Shown: positions 1 through 5,186 of the stretch, piece after piece
How the letters are laid out: every line of letters begins with the position of its first letter
Position numbering within the stretch: position 1 is the first letter of the stretch
DNA from: Bacteroidales bacterium
Lineage (GTDB): Bacteria > Bacteroidota > Bacteroidia > Bacteroidales > UBA7960
Assembly: GCA_007123065.1 (NCBI GenBank)
Contig: SKSI01000148.1
Span: forward strand, 1-5,186
Length of the DNA stretch: 5,186 nucleotides
Direction: 5' to 3'
Translations under genes and position numbers: made by a program
Notes under the pieces: generated by a model
The model's database searches: none
The model's input: the letters and a program-made list of their open reading frames with translations, nothing else
Told to the model about the DNA's origin: nothing

Positions 1-73
1 GCGGGAAAACCGCACGTACGGTTTGACGAGGGGGCAGGGAAGAAGCCTATGCTTCTTTCCGGCTCTACTCTAC
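1..73 (+). mobile_element. Group II intron 3' end (domain V, partial, and domain VI)
   Basis: This is the 3' terminus of a group II intron, a self-splicing retroelement, cut by the window edge. Bases 1-4 (GCGG) pair with 10-13 (CCGC) around a GAAAA loop, and ACGTACGGTT (14-23) is the 3' strand of domain V, whose partner (typically GAGCCGTAT) would lie just before base 1. Domain VI folds cleanly: GAG 28-30 with CTC 68-70, GGGG 31-34 with CTCT 63-66, an internal loop (35-36/61-62), then a 10-bp stem 37-46/51-60 closed by CTAT. A67 is left unpaired seven bases from a TAC end, which is where the branch-point adenosine belongs, so the 3' splice site is inferred after C73. The intron points toward pheS, on the opposite strand. 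Its body, and any maturase/reverse transcriptase gene, are outside the window, so class and activity cannot be judged. Confidence 0.87.
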
Positions 74-75
74 TG

Positions 76-104
76 GTGAAATCTTTTTAATCAGAAAAGA
101 TCAC
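76..104. terminator. Imperfect hairpin after pheS, possible weak terminator
   Basis: ATCTTTT (81-87) pairs with AAAAGAT (95-101) around a 7-base loop, and GTG 76-78 with CAC 102-104 extends the stem past a 2-base bulge. It lies 13 bases beyond the pheS stop codon and starts 3 bases after the inferred intron 3' splice site. It could end the pheS transcript, but the stem is AT-rich and no T-run follows it on the minus strand, so a classical intrinsic terminator is not supported. It might also be part of the intron target site. Confidence 0.3.
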
Positions 105-117
105 ATGCCTACAATCA

Positions 118-1149
118 TCAAATTGCCGCAGTAAACTGCCTGAGGAAACGCAGGTCGTTTTCAAAGAACATGCGCAGGTCCTTGATCTGGTAAATGATCA
201 TAGCGATGCGCTCGATCCCCATCCCGAAGGCGTACCCGCTGTATTTTTTGCTGTCGATGTTGCAATTTTCCAGTACGTTGGGGTCTACCATTCCACAGCC
301 CATGATCTCTATCCATCCGCTGTATTTGCAAATGGTACAACCTTTGCCACCACATAATGAGCAGGACACATCCATTTCTGCCGAAGGTTCTGTAAACGGG
401 AAAAACGAGGGACGCAGCCGGATTTGTGTTTCTTCACCAAACATCTCTCTTGCAAAATAGAGCAGACATTGTTTCATATCAGCAAACGAAACCCCTTCAT
501 CTATATATAGGCCTTCTACCTGGTGAAAAATACAATGGGCTCTTGCGCTGATTGCTTCATTTCGGAACACTCTCCCCGGAGATATGGTACGTATGGGTGG
601 CTTTTGGTTTTCCATTACCCTTACCTGTACTGACGAGGTATGTGTACGCAAAGCAATATCGGGATCTTTTCCCACGAAAAAAGTGTCTTGCATATCGCGG
701 GCCGGATGCTCTTCAGGAAAATTAAGCGCGCTGAAGATGTGCCAGTCGTCTTCGATCTCGGGTCCTTCTGAGATGACAAATCCAATCCTTTCAAAAATTT
801 TATTGATCCGGTTTCTTATAACAGACAGGGGGTGTCTGGAGCCTATTGGGCTGAAGCCGGCAGGCATGCTCATGTCCGGACGGTCTGGTTCTGCTTTGTG
901 GTTGATGGATTCTGTTTCAAGCTGTTCTTTGATTTGTTGTACTTTTTCAGCAGCAAATTGTTTGAGCTTATTCAGCTCCATACCAACTTCCTTGCGCTGA
1001 TCAGGATCCACGGTTTTAAAATCCTGGAATAATGACGGGATTGCGCCTTTTTTGGATAACATTCTGATCCTGAAAGATTCCAGTTCTTCCTGGTCTTTTG
1101 CCTGAAAGCGCTCTGCTTCCCTGAGTAGTGCCTTTATTTTTTCTATCAT
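118..1149 (-). CDS. pheS: Phenylalanine--tRNA ligase alpha subunit
   Basis: PheS is the catalytic subunit of the cytoplasmic (alpha-beta)2 enzyme that charges tRNA-Phe with phenylalanine using ATP. The 343-residue length is normal. Residues 1-85 form the N-terminal tRNA-binding coiled-coil arm, rich in charged residues. The class II synthetase core follows: motif 1 around HPLSVIRNRINKIFERIGF (106-124), the HTSSVQ segment (170-175), motif 2 (GRVFRNE at 192-198, then FHQVEGL at 208-214) and motif 3 (GMGIER, 309-314). A307 matches the alanine that shapes the phenylalanine pocket (A294 in E. coli). C263, C266, C271 and C274 form a CxxC-x4-CxxC knuckle that E. coli PheS lacks and that I recall from Bacteroidota homologues. 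The ATG lies 7 bases after the isomerase stop codon with only a weak GAAG upstream, so the gene is probably co-transcribed and translationally coupled. pheT is not next to it within the window. Confidence 0.98.
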   Translation of the reverse strand: MIEKIKALLREAERFQAKDQEELESFRIRMLSKKGAIPSLFQDFKTVDPDQRKEVGMELNKLKQFAAEKVQQIKEQLETESINHKAEPDRPDMSMPAGFSPIGSRHPLSVIRNRINKIFERIGFVISEGPEIEDDWHIFSALNFPEEHPARDMQDTFFVGKDPDIALRTHTSSVQVRVMENQKPPIRTISPGRVFRNEAISARAHCIFHQVEGLYIDEGVSFADMKQCLLYFAREMFGEETQIRLRPSFFPFTEPSAEMDVSCSLCGGKGCTICKYSGWIEIMGCGMVDPNVLENCNIDSKKYSGYAFGMGIERIAMIIYQIKDLRMFFENDLRFLRQFTAAI

Positions 1150-1156
1150 ACTGCTT

Positions 1157-1858
1157 CTATTCGATCACGGTAATACCCTTGATTCTTACATCTTCTTCCG
1201 GCCGGTCGCGCGGACCGGTTTCCACTGCGGCAATCTTGTCAATAACTTCCATCCCGTCAATGACTTGTCCGAAAACGGTGTATGCATCATCCAGATGGGG
1301 TGTGCCTCCGACTGTGGTATACTTTTCCATTTGTGCTTCAGAGAATGGGGTTCCGCGGTCGCGGGCCATCATTTCCAGCTCCTGGGGAGCCCACCGGCGC
1401 CCTTGAACAATGTAAAACTGTGATCCGGACGAACGCCGTTCGGGGTTGATCTGGTCACCCTGGCGCGCGGCTGAAAGTGCGCCTTTTTGATGGAACAATC
1501 CGGGTTGAATTTCGGCCGGAACGGTGTAGCCAGGTCCTCCGCTCCCCAATGGTTCGCCAGGCTCTGCATCCCTGCTGTGAGGGTCACCGGCCTGTATCAT
1601 GAACCCACTGATCACGCGATGAAACAAAAGGCCATCATAATAACCTTCCTGTGCCAGCTTCAAAAAATTATCCCGATGCTGGGGTGTTTCGTTATAAAGA
1701 ATTACTGTAATATCACCCATATCGGTACTGATCTGTACGAGATACTCTTTTTGATCTGCAGAAGCATGTCCGGAAGCGCATGACCCCGGGAAGAAGCCCG
1801 CAATCAAAACCATTAAAATGAATGATGCTTTGTGTGAAATCAATTTATGATTACCCAT
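1157..1858 (-). CDS. Cyclophilin-type peptidyl-prolyl cis-trans isomerase, probable lipoprotein
   Basis: This enzyme catalyses cis-trans isomerisation of Xaa-Pro bonds and probably helps fold envelope proteins. The 233-residue product starts with a basic n-region, a hydrophobic stretch (about 11-23) and PGSC ending at C27, a loose lipobox, so a membrane-anchored lipoprotein facing the periplasm is likely. The cyclophilin domain covers about 38-233: FHRVISGFMIQAGDP (79-93) holds the catalytic Arg81 and Gln89, GALSAAR (126-132) and SGSQFYIVQ (144-152) line the active site, and LDDAYTVFGQV (189-199) closes it. Trp121 of human cyclophilin A has no counterpart, as in many bacterial forms. About 35 extra residues (153-186) separate the QFYIVQ and LDD motifs, which I recall as common in Bacteroidota members. 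The start is set by the signal peptide. A near-consensus promoter lies about 40 bases upstream, and pheS follows 7 bases downstream, so the two probably form an operon. Confidence 0.95.
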   Translation of the reverse strand: MGNHKLISHKASFILMVLIAGFFPGSCASGHASADQKEYLVQISTDMGDITVILYNETPQHRDNFLKLAQEGYYDGLLFHRVISGFMIQAGDPHSRDAEPGEPLGSGGPGYTVPAEIQPGLFHQKGALSAARQGDQINPERRSSGSQFYIVQGRRWAPQELEMMARDRGTPFSEAQMEKYTTVGGTPHLDDAYTVFGQVIDGMEVIDKIAAVETGPRDRPEEDVRIKGITVIE

Positions 1859-1896
1859 TTGTCCTGAATTATAAGTTATACAGAATTTTAAGACCT

Positions 1897-1926
1897 CAAA
1901 GGTAAGAAAAGATGTGAAAATGTGAA
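1897..1926 (-). promoter_or_regulatory. Putative Bacteroidota-type promoter for isomerase-pheS
   Basis: Read on the minus strand, TACCTTTG (1904-1897) is a perfect match to the Bacteroidota -7 box TAnnTTTG. Nineteen bases upstream lies TTC (1926-1924), one base off the -33 TTG. Transcription would start near 1890, leaving a leader of about 30 bases before the isomerase ATG at 1858. The -33 half falls inside the octamer-like repeat (1912-1999). Spacing and position fit well; activity is inferred. Confidence 0.6.
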
Positions 1927-1999
1927 AATTTGCAAATTAGCAAATTAACCAATTAGCAAATTAACCAATTAGCAAATTAACAAATTAACAAATTAGCAG
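1912..1999. repeat. AT-rich octamer tandem repeat array
   Basis: An uninterrupted 8-base periodicity runs for 11 units. The core, 1933-1996, is exactly eight units of CAAATTAG, CAAATTAA or CCAATTAG, with a 16-base double unit (CAAATTAA plus CCAATTAG) repeated twice at 1941-1972. The left flank keeps the same phase with two copies of ATGTGAAA (1912-1927) and ATTTGCAA (1928-1935). No indel breaks the register. The units differ only at a few positions, which suggests slippage or unit duplication with some later mutation. The array fills most of the 162-base gap between the acetyltransferase stop codon and the isomerase start codon and overlaps the predicted promoter. I recall similar octamer arrays between genes in other Bacteroidota; their function is not known to me. 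No open reading frame or RNA gene is supported here. Confidence 0.93.
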
Positions 2000-2020
2000 G
2001 TGACGGGGGATATGTCTGGT

Positions 2021-2551
2021 TTATGAGGGATTTATCCAGGACAGTGGGACAAGCAGGTGAAAAGGTGTTGTTTTGCTTTTCAGGCGACCCAGATAATTTC
2101 CCTTTACTACAAGACCCATGTTTTTGTAATGGTCAACAGTTGCAGAACTGCTTACCGGAGTATTTAACTCTACCCTGAAGACCTCTCTGTAATTATTGCG
2201 GATCTCTCCGAACAACCAGTTAACCAGATCGGTTTCACGATTATCTTTGTTTCGGTCGGTTCGCGATATAAACGACAGCTCTTGCAATGACTGACCACCG
2301 GAGCTATCCTGGCTGCTGCTGGTCCGATAATCATGGACTTCACCAATCATCTCCATTTCGTGCAACGCGTTTTCCACAACCAGCATGCTGCCGTTTTTGA
2401 TCCTTTTGTCAACAAACTCTTCAAGAAATCCATATGGCAAAAGATTTGGATCAATAAGTTTCTTTTCTTTGGCGATACTTTCTCTTAGTACTTGATGGAT
2501 CTGGATTTTGTCGCTATCCCGGGCAGCCCGGATCTTATATTGATTTTCCAT
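2021..2551 (-). CDS. Divergent GNAT-family acetyltransferase-like protein
   Basis: The 176-residue product has the layout of a GNAT-fold N-acetyltransferase, a family that moves an acetyl group from acetyl-CoA to an amine. IRAARDSDKIQIHQVL (7-22) matches strand 1 and helix 1, MLVVEN (56-61) and MIGEVHDYR (68-76) look like strands 2-3, LQELSFIS (89-96) like strand 4, FRVELNTPVSSSATVDHYKNMGL (125-147) like strand 5 and the helix leading to the usual "YxxxGF" feature, and VVKGNYLGRLK (148-158) the final strands. The acetyl-CoA pyrophosphate loop (R/QxxGxG/A) should lie near 97-107, but that stretch has no glycine (RTDRNKDNRET). It may therefore bind CoA in another way or be inactive. No signal peptide is seen, so it is cytoplasmic. 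The substrate is unknown. The next gene downstream is 162 bases away with its own promoter, so this gene may be transcribed alone. Confidence 0.72.
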   Translation of the reverse strand: MENQYKIRAARDSDKIQIHQVLRESIAKEKKLIDPNLLPYGFLEEFVDKRIKNGSMLVVENALHEMEMIGEVHDYRTSSSQDSSGGQSLQELSFISRTDRNKDNRETDLVNWLFGEIRNNYREVFRVELNTPVSSSATVDHYKNMGLVVKGNYLGRLKSKTTPFHLLVPLSWINPS

Positions 2552-2582
2552 AGAATGTGTGTTGTTGTGCCGGCTGTTATCC

Positions 2583-2596
2583 TAAACGTATGTTTA
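2583..2596. promoter_or_regulatory. Small dyad TAAAC-GTAT-GTTTA in the acetyltransferase leader
   Basis: A perfect inverted repeat with 5-base arms (2583-2587 and 2592-2596) around a 4-base spacer lies between the predicted start of transcription and the acetyltransferase ATG, about 30 bases upstream of that codon. It has the shape of a small operator, but a dyad of this size can arise by chance in AT-rich DNA and no regulator is encoded nearby. Confidence 0.2.
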
Positions 2597-2628
2597 AAAA
2601 ATTGAATATCAGCATTTTAATCGGCACG

Positions 2629-2636
2629 CAAAGATG
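2629..2636 (-). promoter_or_regulatory. Putative -7 box upstream of the acetyltransferase gene
   Basis: On the minus strand CATCTTTG (2636-2629) matches the Bacteroidota -7 box TAnnTTTG at all but its first base and is followed by GCGTGCCG, a typical start-site context. The region about 20 bases upstream is AT-rich but has no clear TTG. Transcription would begin near 2622, giving a leader of about 70 bases. The 123-base gap after the patatin gene holds nothing else except A/T runs without a GC-rich terminator stem. Confidence 0.4.
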
Positions 2637-2674
2637 CATAAACTATTTTAATAATTTTTATAAAAAAACAAAAA

Positions 2675-5044
2675 CTACATAAATATTTGATTATTAAACA
2701 ATAAAAAGCCAAAATTGACCATAAATACCCAGGGTTCCTGCTCCTTGTTAAAGTAAGACATGCTGATGCTCAGTGGTCCGGGAGGTGTATGATAAACAAA
2801 GGCCATATTTGCCATCAGTTTGGGCCCAAAACTATACGTTTCATAAGCAGACTGCTGTCCGGTGCCTTGAGTAATTGTTTGTAGTGGCTGAAAAAGGTGT
2901 GCTTCGGTCTGAATGCTCAGGGACGATGAAATGGAATAAATGGTTTTGAGTCCGGCTGCAGCATAATTATTTGCTCTGAATTCAGGCATAAACATTGTTG
3001 TGGCAACAGGGAAAGGGCTATATTGTCTGGCCATTGTCATTGTGGAGGCATAATTGCTGAAGTGTGGCCTGTGACTCAGAAATAACTCTGCAGAAAATCC
3101 GGGGTTTATCCGGCTCCGGGGCCGGAAGAAGCTTTTATATGAGATCAGGGCTTCTGCCCAGCTGCGCGTTGTCTCCTGTTGAGTTGGTATCGCTGATGTG
3201 GACCCCGGCTCATACCTTTCTCTGCCTCTCATAATCCTGAATAACAGGTAAAGGCGGTCACCCCTGGTTGGAAACTGTTTTCTGTCAAGCGTATTTCGTT
3301 CGATTGTTGTGAAAAGAATGTAAGGGTTGAACCTGAGATGATCCATTGTGTCTGCTTCAGCAAATGATCGTGTATTGAAAAATGAGCCGGTGGCTATATT
3401 AAAGGCACTGCCGATTTCAATTTTTTTATCGTGATCCATTGGATACCCAAAACGGAAGCTGGCAAGAAACTCCCTTTGCGCCAGAAACGGTGGATTCTGC
3501 TCTTCGATCAGGAAAACGCTGCTTCTTGAATATTCCCATTTGCTGAAAGCAACGGAGGATTCAAGATATAGCGGGTGCTCTCCGGGGACATCAAGTCTGA
3601 CTGACCCTAAAATGCTGTTGTAAAAATTACCCAGATATAAATTGCTTTTAAGTGTCAAAGGATTGGTTTTCCATCTGACATATTCAAACTTTCCGAAAAT
3701 GTGATTTACTGGCCTTGATGAAATATTTCCGCCGAAGGCACGCAATATTTCGCGTGTTTTCTCCATTTCAATGCTGATGACAAAAAAGCCCGTTCGGGGA
3801 TCAATCTCGATATGTGGATACACATAATCAAAACGGTTGTTAAGCAACAAACTGAGATAATTGAATTTGAATTCATCAAAGCTGATTGGAAGTGACTGCT
3901 GTCCCAGGGCCTGCAGTACAAATTCTTCCTGATTGCTTCTCAAACCATTGATTTTTATTTCTCCTATGATAAGATCCGGTGTTTCATTTCTAAAAGCCAT
4001 CCTTCTCAGGTGTCGTGTCAAGGGATTCTGATATACCGTGATGAATCCGTTGATCTCTTCCATATGTTCCATCGCAGCCCTGTATCCTTCGGCAATGATC
4101 TCTTTATTCTGACTCATGTCGTTCACTGCAATATTGGGTACATTAGGAGCAATCAGAACTCCCTGGTCTGTAAGAATGTCATAATTTGTAGGATGCTTCA
4201 GCAGGTTTTCAAGCTGGGAAACAATGTTATCCCGCTTTGGGGCTGCCGGGTTGTCGCTTACCACGCTGCCGATCACTACATCGGGCATGAATTCCAAATG
4301 TACCACGTCGGCGGGGAAGTTATTGAACATCCCGCCGTCCATCATCAGTTTTCCATCAATTTCAATTGGTTGAAAATAAAATGGAAACGTCATGGATGCC
4401 CTTACTGCATCTGGAAGGCTGCCATCACGCATGGTTACGGCACGCCTGCTTTCAACTTCTGTGGCTATGCAACGAAAGGGGATGTAAAGATTGTCAAAAT
4501 GGTAATTTGCTGCAGCAATGGTGGGACCAAGATACTCCATAAACAAAAAGTCCATCAGATAGGGAGAGACAATATTGCTGGGAATATTCTGCCGGATAAT
4601 ATTTTGAGCTTCCAGACGATCCTCCCATCCAAAATATAAATTGATCCAGGACGGGTCTGCTTCAGGCTCGAGATAAAAATGGCGGTACCTTTCATCTATT
4701 TTTCCGACTGCCGCTTGTTCAAACTCCTCGGAAAGAACCAACGCTTCTATTTCATCCGGTGAAAAACCCGCAGCATACATGCTGCCAATGATGGCACCAA
4801 TTGAAGTCCCGGCAATGTAATCGATCGGAATTTTGTTTTCCTCAAGTGCCTTTAAAACACCGATATGAGCCATCCCTTTTGTTCCGCCACCACTTAGGAC
4901 GACAGCCACGGTTTTCCTTTTCATATTTTCATCCGAGATCTGGGCTCCTGCTTTCAGTGCAAATAAAAAAAAGCCAAGAATGATGAGCAACCGGATGACA
5001 TAAAAAATGAGGGCACGCCATCTGTCTGGATGTGTTGGAAGCAT
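2675..5044 (-). CDS. Patatin-like phospholipase with POTRA and outer-membrane beta-barrel (PlpD/type Vd-like)
   Basis: This is a predicted lipid acyl hydrolase joined to its own outer-membrane barrel. Counting from the ATG at 5044 (789 residues), it has a signal peptide (hydrophobic core about 12-30, likely cleaved after AGAQ near 35) and a patatin domain (about 43-325): oxyanion loop GGGTKG (52-57), nucleophile Ser81 in GTSIG (79-83), and Asp236 in DGG, the Ser-Asp dyad. A POTRA-like domain (about 358-428, GEIKINGLRSNQ) and a C-terminal Omp85-type barrel (about 433-789, with FPTRGDRLYL at 591-600) follow. The order matches P. aeruginosa PlpD and F. nucleatum FplA. The final residues are IFM, so the usual terminal aromatic is next to last. 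The start is uncertain: the ATG at 5044 has GGAAGG 10 bases upstream and gives a compact signal peptide. An in-frame ATG at 5104 after an A-run adds 20 residues. The frame stays open to the window edge. Confidence 0.92.
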   Translation of the reverse strand: MLPTHPDRWRALIFYVIRLLIILGFFLFALKAGAQISDENMKRKTVAVVLSGGGTKGMAHIGVLKALEENKIPIDYIAGTSIGAIIGSMYAAGFSPDEIEALVLSEEFEQAAVGKIDERYRHFYLEPEADPSWINLYFGWEDRLEAQNIIRQNIPSNIVSPYLMDFLFMEYLGPTIAAANYHFDNLYIPFRCIATEVESRRAVTMRDGSLPDAVRASMTFPFYFQPIEIDGKLMMDGGMFNNFPADVVHLEFMPDVVIGSVVSDNPAAPKRDNIVSQLENLLKHPTNYDILTDQGVLIAPNVPNIAVNDMSQNKEIIAEGYRAAMEHMEEINGFITVYQNPLTRHLRRMAFRNETPDLIIGEIKINGLRSNQEEFVLQALGQQSLPISFDEFKFNYLSLLLNNRFDYVYPHIEIDPRTGFFVISIEMEKTREILRAFGGNISSRPVNHIFGKFEYVRWKTNPLTLKSNLYLGNFYNSILGSVRLDVPGEHPLYLESSVAFSKWEYSRSSVFLIEEQNPPFLAQREFLASFRFGYPMDHDKKIEIGSAFNIATGSFFNTRSFAEADTMDHLRFNPYILFTTIERNTLDRKQFPTRGDRLYLLFRIMRGRERYEPGSTSAIPTQQETTRSWAEALISYKSFFRPRSRINPGFSAELFLSHRPHFSNYASTMTMARQYSPFPVATTMFMPEFRANNYAAAGLKTIYSISSSLSIQTEAHLFQPLQTITQGTGQQSAYETYSFGPKLMANMAFVYHTPPGPLSISMSYFNKEQEPWVFMVNFGFLLFNNQIFM

Positions 5045-5186
5045 TTTGGCGGTACCTTCCAGAGAGTTCTGCTCCAGCGCCGGAGTTAGCGTGTTGTTAT
5101 TCATTTTTTTATGCTGGTAAAACTTTTGCAACAAAAAACATGCCGTTAACAGTTGTTTTTTAGAATGAATACTTAAATGACCCAAA

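Noticed and set aside
1..73. Intron end considered as class C (terminator-targeting) group II intron
   Set aside because: The hairpin nearby is on the 3' exon side rather than before the intron, and the domain VI and TAC end do not look like the class C ends I know; without the rest of the intron the class stays open.
584..1000. 138-codon open frame on the plus strand
   Set aside because: It is antisense to pheS and its composition reads as a shadow of the conserved synthetase frame.
1912..1999. Repeats considered as a CRISPR array
   Set aside because: Units are 8 bases with no unique spacers and no cas genes are present; it is a simple tandem repeat.
2600..2674. T-rich stretch after the patatin stop codon as an intrinsic terminator
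   Set aside because: There are T runs on the minus strand but no GC-rich stem before them.
4010..4639. 209-codon open frame on the plus strand
   Set aside because: It lies wholly antisense to the patatin domain, whose catalytic motifs are intact on the minus strand; the predicted protein has no recognisable domain or start context.
5133..5161. AAAAAACA/TGTTTTTT inverted repeat as a terminator upstream of the patatin gene
   Set aside because: The stem is almost all A-T with a 13-base loop and would be weak; complementary A and T runs are expected in this AT-rich leader. No convincing TAnnTTTG promoter was seen there either.
5045..5185. Extension of the patatin protein to a TTG near the window edge
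   Set aside because: The added residues before the ATG at 5104 show no domain, would put more than 55 residues before the signal peptide core, and are best read as 5' untranslated DNA.

Overview
The window looks like a piece of a Bacteroidota (Bacteroidetes) chromosome. The signs are a PheS of the Bacteroidota type ("RAHCIFHQVEGLYID" motif 2 and a four-cysteine knuckle), a lipoprotein cyclophilin with the insertion common in that phylum, a patatin/Omp85-barrel protein, promoter-like TAnnTTTG boxes, mostly weak Shine-Dalgarno sequences, and an AT-rich octamer repeat between genes. This placement is inferred from protein and promoter style; no rRNA or other marker is present.

All four protein genes lie on the minus strand, so transcription runs from high to low coordinates. 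In that order they are: a patatin-like phospholipase joined to a POTRA and outer-membrane beta-barrel (about 5044 to 2675, with the upstream start choice unsettled near the window edge); a divergent GNAT-fold acetyltransferase (2551-2021); a lipoprotein cyclophilin-type peptidyl-prolyl isomerase (1858-1157); and pheS, the alpha subunit of phenylalanyl-tRNA synthetase (1149-118). The isomerase and pheS are only 7 bases apart and almost certainly share a transcript. A near-consensus Bacteroidota promoter sits just upstream of the isomerase. A weaker one precedes the acetyltransferase.

Two non-coding elements stand out. The first 73 bases are the 3' end of a group II intron on the plus strand: most of domain V and a complete domain VI with a bulged branch-point A. 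The intron body and any reverse transcriptase lie outside the window. The second is an 88-base array of AT-rich octamers (1912-1999). It lies between the acetyltransferase and isomerase genes and runs into the -33 region of the isomerase-pheS promoter.

Functionally this is a mix of housekeeping (tRNA charging), envelope protein folding (lipoprotein isomerase) and envelope or secreted lipid hydrolysis (patatin-barrel). I see no defence system, CRISPR array or clear gene cluster of new type. The most unusual parts are the octamer array at the promoter, the intron end and the type Vd-like phospholipase.
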